Assembly (NCBI GenBank): GCA_963842725.1
Contig: CAWJHN010000004.1
Location: forward strand, 1,426,001 to 1,490,000
Origin: UBA10649 sp963842725
GTDB lineage: Bacteria; Actinomycetota; Actinomycetes; S36-B12
Direction: 5' to 3'
Length of the DNA: 64,000 bases
Shown here: piece by piece, positions 40,661 through 50,340 of the stretch
Layout: every line of letters begins with the position of its first letter
Position numbering within the stretch: position 1 is the first letter of the stretch
Translations under genes and position numbers: made by a program
Notes under the pieces: generated by a model
What the model was told of the DNA's origin: nothing
Database searches by the model: none
The model's input: the letters and a program-made list of their open reading frames with translations, nothing else

Positions 40661-42598
40661 GTGCCGATGTCCGAGGGGTTCAAGCGCGTCTTCCTGGGCC
40701 GCGCACTGCGCAGCGAGCGACTGGGCGAGACGATGCTCCCCAAGAGGATCGCCCTGCCGGTGTTCGCGAGCGACGCGCTGTCGTCCAACGCCTATGCCAC
40801 GCAGGAGATCCTGCTGGTCCTCTCGCTGGGCGGCGTGTCCCTCTACGCCTTCGGTCCGTGGGTCGCCGCCATGGTCATCGTCATCTACTTCACCGTGGTC
40901 GCGTCGTACCGCCAGAACGTCCACGCGTACCCGAGCGGCGGCGGGGACTACGAGGTGGTTTCGGTCAACCTCGGTCCCAACTGGGGCGTCTTCGTGGCCA
41001 GCGCCCTGCTCATCGACTACGTGCTGACCGTCGCGGTGTCGATTTCGTCAGCCGTGGCCAACCTCGGGTCGACCATCCCGTTCGTGGAGAAGCACAACGT
41101 CTGGTTCGCCGTCGGGATCATCGTCCTCATCACCGTGCTCAACCTGAGAGGCGTGAAGGAGTCGGGGGCCTTCTTCGCGCTACCCGTGTACTTCTTCATC
41201 CTGTCGATCTTCGTGATGATCGGCTACGCCATGCTCCAGATGCTCACCGGCCACGACCTTCAGGCCGAGAGCGCGGACTGGACGATCGTCGCGGAGAACA
41301 CGTTCACCGGAGCCGCGCTCATCTTCCTGGTGGCGCGTGCCTTCTCGTCGGGAACGACGGCCCTGACCGGCATCGAGGCCATCGCGAACGGCGTGCCGGC
41401 GTTCAAGGAGCCCAAGTCGAAGAACGCCGCGACGACCCTGCTGCTGCTGGGCGGCATCTCGATGGCCATGTTCAGCGGCATCACGTGGCTCGCGCTCTCG
41501 ACGGGGGTGAAGGTCACCGAGTTCGACAAGGACCTCATCGGCCTGCCGCCGGGAGAGCCGCAGAAGACGGTCATCGTGCAGATCGCCGACGCGGTGTTCG
41601 AGGGGCAGCACTGGGTCGTCCTGGTGATCGCCTTCGCCACGGCGACGATCCTGGCACTTGCGGCCAACACGGCGTTCAACGGCTTCCCGGTCCTCGGGTC
41701 GGTCCTCGCCCGGGACGGCTACCTGCCGCGCCAGCTGCACACCCGCGGCGACCGACTGGCGTTCAGCAACGGCATCCTCTCCCTTGCCGGCCTTGCCGCC
41801 CTGCTGACGATCGCCTACCAGGCGGACGTGAGCGGCCTCATCCAGCTCTACATCATCGGCGTCTTCGTCTCCTTCACCCTGAGCCAGCTGGGCATGGTGC
41901 GGCACTGGAACCGCTTCCTCGTGTCGGAGGAGGATCCGGCGGAGCGACGCCGCATGATGCGGTCGCGCCTGATCAACGCGTTCGGCCTGGTCATGACCGG
42001 CAGCGTGCTCGTCATCGTGCTGGTCACGAAGTTCACCAAGGGCGCCTGGATCGTCGTCATCGCGATGCCGCTCATCTGGCTGCTCATGCGCGGCATCCAC
42101 AAGCACTACGAGCGCGTCAGTCGCGAGATCATGACGAACGAGAGCGATCGCATGATGCTCCCAGCGCGCGTCCACGTCCTGGTGCTGGTGTCCAAGATCC
42201 ACAAGCCGACCCTGCGCGCCCTCGCATACGCCCGGGCGACCCGCCCCACTGTCCTCGAGGCGATCACGGTCGACGTCGACGAGGCCGACACGGCACGGCT
42301 TCAGGCCGAGTGGGAGCGCCGTGACATCCCGGTGCGGCTCAAGGTGCTGGCGTCGCCCTACCGCGAGATCACGCGCCCGATCCTCGACTACGTCAAGACC
42401 CTGCGCAGCGACAACCCCAATGACCTGGTGACCGTCTACATCCCCGAGTACGTCGTGGGCCGCTGGTGGGAGCAACTCCTGCACAACCAGTCGGCTCTCA
42501 GGCTCAAGAGCCGCCTGCTCTTCACTCCCGGCGTGATGGTCACGAGCGTTCCTTGGCAGTTGGAGTCCAGCGAGCTCGCCGTCAACCGCGAGGAGTGA
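40661..42598 (+). CDS. KimA-like APC-superfamily potassium importer
   Basis: 645 residues. FKRVFLGRALRSERLGETMLPKRIALPVFASDALSSNAYATQEIL, RQNVHAYPSGGGDYEVV, LLIDYVLTVAVSISS, ARAFSSGTTALTGIEAIANGVPAFKEPK, LAANTAFNGFPVLGSVLARDGYLPRQLHTRGDRLAFSNGI and the tail LHNQSALRLKSRLL are shared with Bacillus KimA, a K+/H+ symporter. About 12 membrane helices are followed by a cytosolic USP-like domain (residues 490-645), which in KimA is the c-di-AMP-controlled part. Orthologue of Rv2690c. The -10 TAGGCT is at 40647-40652; ATG 40667 is an alternative start. The K+ substrate is inferred by similarity. Confidence 0.82.
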   Translation: MPMSEGFKRVFLGRALRSERLGETMLPKRIALPVFASDALSSNAYATQEILLVLSLGGVSLYAFGPWVAAMVIVIYFTVVASYRQNVHAYPSGGGDYEVVSVNLGPNWGVFVASALLIDYVLTVAVSISSAVANLGSTIPFVEKHNVWFAVGIIVLITVLNLRGVKESGAFFALPVYFFILSIFVMIGYAMLQMLTGHDLQAESADWTIVAENTFTGAALIFLVARAFSSGTTALTGIEAIANGVPAFKEPKSKNAATTLLLLGGISMAMFSGITWLALSTGVKVTEFDKDLIGLPPGEPQKTVIVQIADAVFEGQHWVVLVIAFATATILALAANTAFNGFPVLGSVLARDGYLPRQLHTRGDRLAFSNGILSLAGLAALLTIAYQADVSGLIQLYIIGVFVSFTLSQLGMVRHWNRFLVSEEDPAERRRMMRSRLINAFGLVMTGSVLVIVLVTKFTKGAWIVVIAMPLIWLLMRGIHKHYERVSREIMTNESDRMMLPARVHVLVLVSKIHKPTLRALAYARATRPTVLEAITVDVDEADTARLQAEWERRDIPVRLKVLASPYREITRPILDYVKTLRSDNPNDLVTVYIPEYVVGRWWEQLLHNQSALRLKSRLLFTPGVMVTSVPWQLESSELAVNREE

Positions 42599-43737
42599 TG
42601 GCGACCATCGCCCCGGTTCCGCTGGCGGTCGGCGACGAGCGCCTCGTGCACATCGGCCCGGTGGCGCACGGCGGCCACTTCATCGCGCACGCGGACGGCA
42701 GGACGCTCCTGGTGCGCCATGCACTGCCCGGCGAGCGGGTGCGCGTGCGCATCACGGCCGTCAGCCGCAAGATCGTGCGGGCCGACGCGATCGAGATCCT
42801 CGAGCCCGCCGAGGACCGCGTGGCACCGCCCTGCCGCTGGTCGGGGCCGGGTGGCTGCGGCGGCTGCGACTTCCAGCACGTTTCGATCGAGGCGCAGCGT
42901 CGGCTGAAGCAGCAGGTGCTGGTGGAGGCGCTGACGCGCTTCGGGGGCATGGACCCGGACGACGCCGGACTGGAGACGGTCGTCCGGGCGCTGCCGGGTT
43001 CGCCCGACGGACTGCACTGGCGCACCCGGATGCGCTGGGCCACGGGGGCCGACGGCTCGATGGGCCTCAGGCGTCATCGCAGCCACGATGTGGTCGCGGT
43101 CGACCGGTGCCTGATCGCCGTGGCGGGGTCCGACGTGCCCGCCGGGGCCTCGGCCCCGGGCCGGGTGGTCCACGAGCTGAGGGGTCGCGCCTGGCGGCTG
43201 GCCTCGGATGACTTCTGGCAGGTGCATGCGCAGCTGCCCGAGACCCTCGTGGCCACCGTCCTGGAGTTCGGCGGGCCGGCCACCGGGCAGCGCTGGTGGG
43301 ACCTGTACTCCGGCGCCGGACTCTTCGCGGCCTTCCTCGGCGAGGCCGTCGGCGAGGGCGGACGGGTCGACGCGGTGGAGGCGGCCCCCGAGGGCACCCG
43401 CGCCGCGCGCCGTGCCCTGCACGACCTGCCGCAGGTGGCTCTGCAGACCGCCGAAGTGGCTGCCTGGCTCAACGACGTCAACGCCCACGGCCGGCCGCAT
43501 GGCGTCGTTCTCGACCCGCCGCGGTCCGGCGCCGGTCGGGGTGTCGTCGAGGCGATCGCAGCCGTCGGACCGTCAGTGATCGTCTACGTGGCGTGCGACC
43601 CGGTTGCGCTCTCTCGCGACGTGGCCCTCCTGGCCGGGGCGGGATACCGGCTCACCGCGATCCGTGCCTTCGATGCGTTCCCGATGACGCACCACTTCGA
43701 GACGGTGGCTCGACTGGAAAGGGCGCAGAGTCCCTGA
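42598..43737 (+). CDS. TRAM-domain class I SAM-dependent RNA (uracil-5-)methyltransferase
   Basis: 379 residues. TRAM domain at 10-70; 4Fe-4S ligands Cys79, Cys87, Cys90 (PPCRW..GGCGGCDF) and Cys171; SAM motif WWDLYSGAGLFAAFLGEAVG; DPPRSGAGRGV; catalytic Cys333 in YVACDPVALSRD; and the base Glu in FETVARLE. It belongs to the RumA/RlmD/TrmA group that makes 5-methyluridine in rRNA or tRNA; the target is undetermined. The start overlaps the KimA-like stop (TGATG). Orthologue of Rv2689c. Confidence 0.9.
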   Translation: MATIAPVPLAVGDERLVHIGPVAHGGHFIAHADGRTLLVRHALPGERVRVRITAVSRKIVRADAIEILEPAEDRVAPPCRWSGPGGCGGCDFQHVSIEAQRRLKQQVLVEALTRFGGMDPDDAGLETVVRALPGSPDGLHWRTRMRWATGADGSMGLRRHRSHDVVAVDRCLIAVAGSDVPAGASAPGRVVHELRGRAWRLASDDFWQVHAQLPETLVATVLEFGGPATGQRWWDLYSGAGLFAAFLGEAVGEGGRVDAVEAAPEGTRAARRALHDLPQVALQTAEVAAWLNDVNAHGRPHGVVLDPPRSGAGRGVVEAIAAVGPSVIVYVACDPVALSRDVALLAGAGYRLTAIRAFDAFPMTHHFETVARLERAQSP

Positions 43738-43790
43738 CCCGTACCATGATCCGGGCGTAGGGTCGCCTCGCGACGGGGTAACCGGTCCGA

Positions 43791-43808
43791 TATCTTGACG
43801 TCAAGATA
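43791..43808. promoter_or_regulatory. Perfect 18-bp palindrome upstream of acnA
   Basis: TATCTTGACGTCAAGATA is a perfect palindrome 50 bp before the acnA start. TTGACG inside it can serve as a -35 and the flanking TATCTT/GATACT as -10-like sequence, so a bound repressor would block the promoter. This arm sequence is typical of MarR-type operators. Confidence 0.65.
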
Positions 43809-43858
43809 CTTTGCTTCTCGGGTCAACCCATGACGACGGCACACGGAGGAGATCGCTG

Positions 43859-46516
43859 GTGGCCAGCAAGGACAGTTTCGCAGCGCGGGGCACGCTCGAC
43901 GTCGGGTCGACGTCCTATGAGATCTTCCGGATCAGCGCTGTCGAGGGATCCGCCCGACTGCCGTTCACGCACAAGGTGCTGCTCGAGAACCTCCTGCGCA
44001 CGGAGGATGGCGCCAACGTCACGGCCGACACCATCCGTGCGGTCGGCGAGTGGGACCCGCAGGCTGCTCCGGTCGACGAGATCCAGTTCACGCCGGCCCG
44101 GGTCGTGATGCAGGACTTCACCGGGGTGCCGGTCGTCGTCGATCTCGCCACGATGCGCGAGGCGGTTGCCGAACTGGGCGGCGACCCGTCCAAGATCGAG
44201 CCGCTTGCGCCCGCCGAACTCGTGATCGACCATTCGGTGATCGCCGACTACTTCGGCACCGCCGATGCCGAGCAGCGCAACGTCGACCTCGAGTACGAGC
44301 GAAACCGGGAGCGCTACCAGTTCCTGCGCTGGGGGCAGGGTGCGTTCGACGAGTTCAAGGTGGTTCCACCGGGCACCGGCATCGTTCACCAGGTGAACAT
44401 CGAGAATCTCGCGCGCGTGATCATGGCGCGCGGCGGACAGGCCTACCCGGACACCGTCGTCGGCACCGACTCGCACACGACCATGGTCAACGGGCTCGGC
44501 GTGCTGGGCTGGGGGGTCGGCGGCATCGAGGCCGAGGCAGCCATGCTCGGCCAGCCGGTCTCGATGCTCATCCCGCGCGTCGTCGGCTTCCGACTTACCG
44601 GCGAGCTGCCGGCCGGAGTCACGGCGACCGACCTCGTCCTGACGATCACCGAGATGCTCCGCGGGCATGGCGTCGTGGGCAAGTTCGTCGAGTTCTACGG
44701 CGACGGCGTCACGACGGTGCCGCTGGCCAACCGCGCCACCATCGGCAACATGAGCCCCGAGTACGGCAGCACCGTCGCGATCTTCCCGATCGACGACGCC
44801 ACGCTCGACTACCTTCGGCTGACCGGACGCAGTGCCGAGCAGATCGCGCTGGTGGAGGCGTACGCGAAGGAGCAGGGACTCTGGCACGACCCTGCCGAGG
44901 AGCCCGTCTACTCGGAGTACATCGAGCTCGACCTTGCCACGGTCGTCCCGTCACTGGCGGGTCCCAAGCGGCCGCAGGACCGCGTGCTCCTCAGCGAGTC
45001 GAGAGCCTCGTTCCGGACCGCACTCGACGCGTACACGAAGGATCCACGGGCAACTGTCAGCACCACCATCGACGGCGCAGCCGTCGAGGTCGGTCATGGG
45101 GCCGTCGCCATCGCCGCGATCACCTCGTGCACCAACACCTCCAACCCCTCGGTCATGCTGGGTGCGGGCCTGCTGGCCAAGAAGGCCGTCGAACGGGGCC
45201 TGTCCCGCAAGCCCTGGGTCAAGACGACCATGGGACCCGGCTCGAAGGTCGTCACGGACTACTACGACAAGGCCGGACTCTCGCCCTACCTCGACCAGCT
45301 CGGCTTCAACGTGGTCGGCTACGGATGCACGATCTGCATCGGCAACTCCGGTCCGCTGATCCCCGAGGTGAGCGCGGCGGTCAACGAGTCGGACCTCGCG
45401 GTCGTCTCCGTCCTGAGCGGGAACCGGAACTTCGAGGGCAGGATCAGCCCCGACATCAAGATGAACTACCTGGCATCGCCGCCCCTCGTCGTGGCGTATG
45501 CCATCGCCGGCACCATGGACATCGACCTGGCCACCGAGCCCCTCGGGATCGGCTCGGATGGCGAGCCGGTGTTCCTGGCCGACGTGTGGCCGACCCCTGC
45601 GGAGGTCCAGGCCACGATCGACGCCACGGTCGACGCCGAGATGTTCACGGCACGCTACAAGGACGTGTTCGCCGGCGACGAGCGGTGGCAGTCGCTGCCG
45701 ACCCCGAGCGGCGGCATCTTCGACTGGAACGCGAACAGCACCTACGTGCGCAAGCCCCCCTACTTCGACGGAATGACGCGCGAGCCCTCGGTCGTCTCAG
45801 ACATCACGGGTGCTCGCGTGCTGCTCAAGCTCGGCCACTCGGTCACCACGGATCACATTTCGCCGGCCGGGAACATCAAGGCCGAAAGTCCCGCGGGTGC
45901 CTACCTGAAGGCGCACGGCGTGGATCCGAAGGATTTCAACTCCTACGGCTCGCGCCGCGGCAACCACGAGGTGATGATCCGCGGCACCTTCGCGAACATC
46001 CGGCTGCGCAACCTGATGCTGAAGGACATCGAGGGCGGCTTCACAGTCGACTTCTCGACGCCCGACGACGAGACCGTACCCGTGTACGACGCCGCGATGG
46101 CGTATGCCAAGCACCACACGCCACTCGTCATCCTGGCCGGCAAGGAGTACGGCTCCGGTTCGAGTCGCGACTGGGCAGCGAAGGGGACCGCACTGCTGGG
46201 CGTGCGGGCCGTGATCGCGGAGTCGTACGAGCGCATCCATCGTTCGAACCTGATCGGCATGGGCGTGCTGCCCCTTCAGTTCCAGCCGGGCATGGGTGCG
46301 GATGCCCTGGGTCTCATGGGCGACGAGATCTTCACCATCCACGGCATCACCGAGCTCAACGACGGCGTCACGCCGCGCGAGGTCGACGTTGAGGCAGTGG
46401 CGATCGACGGTCGCACCGTGGAGTTCACGGCGCTGGTGCGCATCGACACCCCCGGTGAGGCGGACTACTACCGTCACGGCGGCATCCTGCAGTACGTGCT
46501 GAGGTCGCTGCTCTAG
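43859..46516 (+). CDS. acnA: Aconitate hydratase A
   Basis: 885 residues, usual for AcnA/IRP1-type aconitases. The 4Fe-4S ligands are Cys424 (AITSCTNTSNPSVM), Cys490 and Cys493 (GYGCTICIGNSGPL). Substrate residues lie in GTDSHTTMVNGLGVLGWGVGG and in the swivel domain EYGSGSSRDWAAKGTALLGVRAVIAESYERIHRSNLIGMG. It isomerises citrate and isocitrate in the TCA cycle. CGGAGGAGA precedes the GTG start. Control by a palindrome-binding repressor is likely. Confidence 0.96.
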   Translation: MASKDSFAARGTLDVGSTSYEIFRISAVEGSARLPFTHKVLLENLLRTEDGANVTADTIRAVGEWDPQAAPVDEIQFTPARVVMQDFTGVPVVVDLATMREAVAELGGDPSKIEPLAPAELVIDHSVIADYFGTADAEQRNVDLEYERNRERYQFLRWGQGAFDEFKVVPPGTGIVHQVNIENLARVIMARGGQAYPDTVVGTDSHTTMVNGLGVLGWGVGGIEAEAAMLGQPVSMLIPRVVGFRLTGELPAGVTATDLVLTITEMLRGHGVVGKFVEFYGDGVTTVPLANRATIGNMSPEYGSTVAIFPIDDATLDYLRLTGRSAEQIALVEAYAKEQGLWHDPAEEPVYSEYIELDLATVVPSLAGPKRPQDRVLLSESRASFRTALDAYTKDPRATVSTTIDGAAVEVGHGAVAIAAITSCTNTSNPSVMLGAGLLAKKAVERGLSRKPWVKTTMGPGSKVVTDYYDKAGLSPYLDQLGFNVVGYGCTICIGNSGPLIPEVSAAVNESDLAVVSVLSGNRNFEGRISPDIKMNYLASPPLVVAYAIAGTMDIDLATEPLGIGSDGEPVFLADVWPTPAEVQATIDATVDAEMFTARYKDVFAGDERWQSLPTPSGGIFDWNANSTYVRKPPYFDGMTREPSVVSDITGARVLLKLGHSVTTDHISPAGNIKAESPAGAYLKAHGVDPKDFNSYGSRRGNHEVMIRGTFANIRLRNLMLKDIEGGFTVDFSTPDDETVPVYDAAMAYAKHHTPLVILAGKEYGSGSSRDWAAKGTALLGVRAVIAESYERIHRSNLIGMGVLPLQFQPGMGADALGLMGDEIFTIHGITELNDGVTPREVDVEAVAIDGRTVEFTALVRIDTPGEADYYRHGGILQYVLRSLL

Positions 46517-46533
46517 GTGTCCCGGACCACTCC

Positions 46534-46894
46534 GTGACGCCGCGTCCTCCCGGTCGGGTGGCCGCGCGACCTCCCGCCCGCCGGCACCGAGGAATTCGCC
46601 GGCAAGGTCGCGGCGTGGCTGCTGGACCGTGGCCCGGCTGAACTGCGGTTGTCGGCGGTCCGGACGCTGCCGGTCGCGCTGGCCCGGATCGTGGCGCACC
46701 ATGTGGATGCGACGCTCGAGGGCATGCGACGGGCCTACGCGTCCGCGCGCGTCGAGCTGGGCGACCAGATCTCGCCCGACCAGCTGGCGACCGTGCACGC
46801 GGCACTGGAGGCCGAGGGTGCCCGACTGCTGAACGTCCGCCGGGAGGTTGGCCTCGTCGAGCACGCACTGAGGTCGCACGGGGGAGTCGTGTGA
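46534..46894 (+). pseudogene. Small conserved protein downstream of acnA, apparent frameshift near the start
   Basis: The long part, WPRDLPPAGTEEFAGKVAAWLLDRGPAELR followed by LSAVRTLPVALARIVAHHVDATLEGMRRAYASARVELGDQISPDQLATVHAALEAEGARLLNVRREVGLVEHALR, looks like a genuine actinobacterial family of about 115 residues. No start codon exists in that frame before a TGA at 46535. A GTG at 46534 starts the neighbouring frame (TPRPPGR), and loss of one G in the GGG at 46556-46558 would join the two. So a one-base insertion is probable. It lies between acnA and dxs; function unknown. Confidence 0.55.
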
Positions 46895-46931
46895 GTCGCA
46901 TCGTCGAACGGCCAGACCCGGTCGGATCCCA

Positions 46932-46937
46932 TACACT
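46932..46937 (+). promoter_or_regulatory. Predicted -10 box TACACT of dxs
   Basis: TACACT sits 33 nt before the GTG of dxs, leaving a short leader that contains GGAGG (46960-46964). No convincing -35 was seen. Confidence 0.4.
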
Positions 46938-46970
46938 GGCCGGAATGTCACGGCGCCTTGGAGGCAAGCA

Positions 46971-48881
46971 GTGAGCCTGATCGAGGGCATTCGCGACCCG
47001 CGCGACGTACGTGCGCTCTCCCCGGATCAGCTTCCCGAGCTGGCCAAGGAGATCCGGGGATTCCTGGTCGAGAAGGTGTCGGCGACGGGTGGGCATCTGG
47101 GCCCGAACCTCGGCGTCGTGGAGCTGACGATCGCACTGCACCGCGTCTTCCGGTCACCGCAGGACATCATCGTGTGGGACACCGGCCACCAGGCCTACGT
47201 GCACAAGATCCTCACCGGCCGCGCGTCGGGGTTCGACCAGCTACGGCAGAAGGACGGACTGTCGGGGTATCCCAGCCGGCACGAGAGCGAGCACGACGTC
47301 ATCGAGAACTCGCACGCGTCGACGGCGCTGTCCTACGCCGATGGCCTGGCGAAGGCCTGGGAGAGCCGCGGTGTCCTCGGCGCGCAGCACGTCGTCGCGG
47401 TCATCGGAGACGGTGCCCTGACCGGGGGCATGGCCTGGGAGGCGCTCAACAACATCGCAGCCTCCAGCCGGCCGCTGGTGATCGTCGTCAACGACAACGC
47501 GCGTTCCTACTCACCCACCATCGGCGGCCTCGCGCACCACCTCGCCACGCTGCGCACCACCCGGGGCTACGAGCGCTTCATGCAGTGGGGCAAGCGGATG
47601 CTGAAGCGGACCCCGGTCGTGGGGGATCCCGTCTACGGAGCCCTGCACGGGATGAAGAAGGGCGTCAAGGACGTCATCGCGCCGCAGGGGATGTTCGAGG
47701 ACCTCGGCCTGAAGTACATCGGACCGGTCGACGGCCACGACGAGCAGGAGATGGAGTTCGCCCTCACCAGGGCGAAGGACTTCCCGGGCCCGGTCATCGT
47801 CCACGCCATCACCCACAAGGGTCGGGGATACGCACCGGCCGAGCGGGACGAGGCGGACCGCTTCCACGGGGTGGGCATCATCGACCCCGACACCGGCAAG
47901 TCGCTCACCGCCGGCGGACCATCGTGGACGGGAGCCTTCGCCGATGAGCTGGTGTCGATCGGGCGGGAGCGACCCGACGTCGTGGCCATCACGGCGGCGA
48001 TGCTCGGACCCACCGGTCTCGACCGGTTCGCGGCCGAGTTCCCCGATCGCACCTACGACGTGGGCATCGCGGAGCAGCATGCCGTCACGAGCGCAGCCGG
48101 CATGGCCTACGGCGGCCTGCATCCGGTCGTGGCGCTGTACGCGACCTTCCTCAACCGAGCGTTCGACCAGGTGCTCATGGACTGCGCGCTCCATCGCGCC
48201 GGCGTGACCTTCGTGCTCGACCGTGCCGGGGTCACGGGCGACGACGGCGCCAGCCACAACGGCATGTGGGACATGGCGATGCTGCAGGTCGTGCCCGGCC
48301 TGCGACTGGCGGCCCCGAGGGATGAGCCGACGCTGCGTGCTGCACTGCGCGCGGCCGTGGCGATCGACGACGCACCGACGGTGGTGAGGTTCCCGAAGGG
48401 CGCGCTCGGCCCCAGGCTTCCGTCCCTGCGGCAGCAGGACGGCTTCGACGTCCTGGCGGAGTCCGGTCCGCCGGACGTCGTGGTCGTCAGCGTCGGCGCG
48501 TTCGCGCCGCTGTGCATCGAGGTGGCCGAGCGACTGAAGGCGCAGGGGGTGGGCGTGCTCGTCGTGGACCCCAACTGGGTCAAGCCGGTGCCCGAGGGCA
48601 TGGTGCGTCTCGCCGAACGCGCACGCCTGGTCGTCGTCGTCGAGGACGGCATTCGGACCAACGGCGTGGGGGCAGCGGTGAGCCAGCTGCTGCGCGATCA
48701 CGGTGTCGAGGTGCCGGTGCACAACGTCGGGGTGCCCGAGCGATTCCTGGATCAGGGCAAGCGCTCCGAGGTCCTCATCGAGTGTGGTCTCTCGGCGCAG
48801 GAGATCTCGCGGACGATCGTCGAGACGATGGCGCTGCGCTCCGAGACCGATCAGGCGTCCCGGGAGCCCGTCATCCCGTGA
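46971..48881 (+). CDS. dxs: 1-deoxy-D-xylulose-5-phosphate synthase
   Basis: 636 residues. The thiamine-diphosphate site is GDGALTGGMAWEALNNIA...VIVVNDN. The N-terminal GGHLGPNLGVVELTIALHRVF carries the conserved His, and the transketolase-like domain has the catalytic Glu in DVGIAEQHAVTSAAGMAYGG. It condenses pyruvate and glyceraldehyde 3-phosphate, opening the MEP isoprenoid pathway. GGAGG is 6 nt before the GTG. It converges on the flavin oxidoreductase gene with an 11-bp overlap. Orthologous position to Rv2682c. Confidence 0.96.
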   Translation: MSLIEGIRDPRDVRALSPDQLPELAKEIRGFLVEKVSATGGHLGPNLGVVELTIALHRVFRSPQDIIVWDTGHQAYVHKILTGRASGFDQLRQKDGLSGYPSRHESEHDVIENSHASTALSYADGLAKAWESRGVLGAQHVVAVIGDGALTGGMAWEALNNIAASSRPLVIVVNDNARSYSPTIGGLAHHLATLRTTRGYERFMQWGKRMLKRTPVVGDPVYGALHGMKKGVKDVIAPQGMFEDLGLKYIGPVDGHDEQEMEFALTRAKDFPGPVIVHAITHKGRGYAPAERDEADRFHGVGIIDPDTGKSLTAGGPSWTGAFADELVSIGRERPDVVAITAAMLGPTGLDRFAAEFPDRTYDVGIAEQHAVTSAAGMAYGGLHPVVALYATFLNRAFDQVLMDCALHRAGVTFVLDRAGVTGDDGASHNGMWDMAMLQVVPGLRLAAPRDEPTLRAALRAAVAIDDAPTVVRFPKGALGPRLPSLRQQDGFDVLAESGPPDVVVVSVGAFAPLCIEVAERLKAQGVGVLVVDPNWVKPVPEGMVRLAERARLVVVVEDGIRTNGVGAAVSQLLRDHGVEVPVHNVGVPERFLDQGKRSEVLIECGLSAQEISRTIVETMALRSETDQASREPVIP

Positions 48882-50296
48882 GCAGCCAGTCGATGACCTG
48901 ATCGGCGGTCCAGCCGTCGGGATAGATGGCGATCAGCTGACGCGGTCCCGCACCGTCTGCGCCGAGCGTGACGATCGGCCTCTCCTGGTAGCCGTCCTTG
49001 CGGGTCTGCCCCATCCCGACCGCAGCGACGAGGCCGTTGCAGATGCACTGGCGTCCGACCGTGGCCTCGAGGTCTCCGGCCTTCTTCACGTACATGTGCT
49101 CGGGTTCGGCGGCGCACTTGTAGCCGACGACGTCGCTCTCCTTGAGATAGGGCGTCCGCAGGAAGCCCAGGTCGCACAGGCGCGGTCGCTCCTGGTAGAC
49201 CGCAGGGTCGGACAGGGTGCCGCCGATCTCGGCCACCTTGAAGGGGAAGCCGGTCGGGGAGGCGAGCGGGTCCGTGCGCACGTGCAGCGAACCGTCCTTG
49301 ACGCCGTTGATCAGCTTCGTCCGGATCTCCGGGTCGAGGCCCGAATCGATGGACAGCGCAAAGGCGGTGCCCACCTGCACGCCCATGGCGCCCTGCTCGA
49401 GGGCGTCGCGAAGGGCGGACGGCGTACCGGCCGCTCCGGCCAGCCAGAACGGCAGGCCGAGGGCGGCGATCTTGGCCAGGTCGGGCTCGTCGCGGGGCCC
49501 GAAGACGAGTTCGCCGTTCTCGTCGATGACGGTCTTGCGCGGGGGAGCGTTGTGCCCGCCGGCCGGCGGGGCCTCGACGACGAAGCCGTCGGGCCGGATC
49601 TGCTCGTCGCGGGCCAGGAATGCCGCCAGCACGTGGGCCGAGATGATGGCCAGGAACACCGGCCGTTTCAGCGTCGGGAGCTCGGGACCGACCAGGTCGC
49701 GGGGATCGAGGTCCAGGGTGAACTGGTCGGCGTCCGCGCCCTCGACGTCGATCGGGAAGCGAACCGGCTGGTCGGCGGCCAGCAGGTCGAGGGTGCGCGG
49801 GATCTCGCGTGGGACTCCCGCACCCATCAGGACGACGTCGACGCCGGCGATCATCGCGCCGAGGAGCGTTCCCGGCGTGGAGAGCTGGATCTTCTCCAGG
49901 CAGTTGATGCCGATCAGGCCGTCATGGCCCTCCTTGGCGAGCCAGACCTCGACGAAGCCGCCCAGGACCACGAGCTCCATCGAGGCGCGGTGCGGGTGCA
50001 CGGTCGAGATGGGCGAGCGGTGCGTAGGGCGTGCCGGGTGGCCGGCCGCCCTCGCGGAGCAGGCGGGTGATCGCACGTTGGGCCATCTCCTGGTTGGGGA
50101 AGTGGGCGAGGGCGCGACGTGCATCGCCGTCGAGGTCGCCGTCCTGCAGCCGGCGCGCGAGGATGACGTCGAGGGCCACGCCCGAGACCACTCCCAGCTG
50201 ACCGCGTCGCGACACGGCACTCGCGAGGCGGTACGAGGACACGGCGGCCCCCATGCCGCCCTGGATGATCTGGGGCAGATCGCTGGCTGTCAGCAC
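48871..50296 (-). pseudogene. NAD(P)H-dependent flavin oxidoreductase / nitronate monooxygenase-like, one frameshift
   Basis: About 475 residues if repaired. The N-terminus LTASDLPQIIQGGMGAAVSSYRLASAVSRRGQLGVVSG is the FMN-binding start of this TIM-barrel family. After PPGTPYAP the frame shifts to SPISTVHPHRASMELVVLGGFVEVWLAKEGHDGLIGINCLEKIQ. An extra base at about 50017 explains this. The rest includes the phosphate-binding AGAAGTPSALRDALEQGAMGVQVGTAFALS and a Cys-containing C-terminus (YKCAAEPEHM, RQCICNG). It may oxidise nitronates or reduce enones. GGAGG lies 6 nt before the GTG. A large palindrome precedes it. Confidence 0.78.
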
Positions 50297-50312
50297 GAAT
50301 GGCCTCCGGTGG

Positions 50313-50340
50313 ACGTAACCTACGAAATCGTAGGTTACGT
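50313..50340. promoter_or_regulatory. 28-bp palindromic operator upstream of the flavin oxidoreductase gene
   Basis: ACGTAACCTACGA and TCGTAGGTTACGT are perfect 13-base arms around AA. A further half-site CGTAGGTT recurs at 50344-50351, 15 bp from the copy in the palindrome. The size fits a TetR-family dimer pair. It lies between fadB and the oxidoreductase, giving the latter its own control. Confidence 0.65.
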
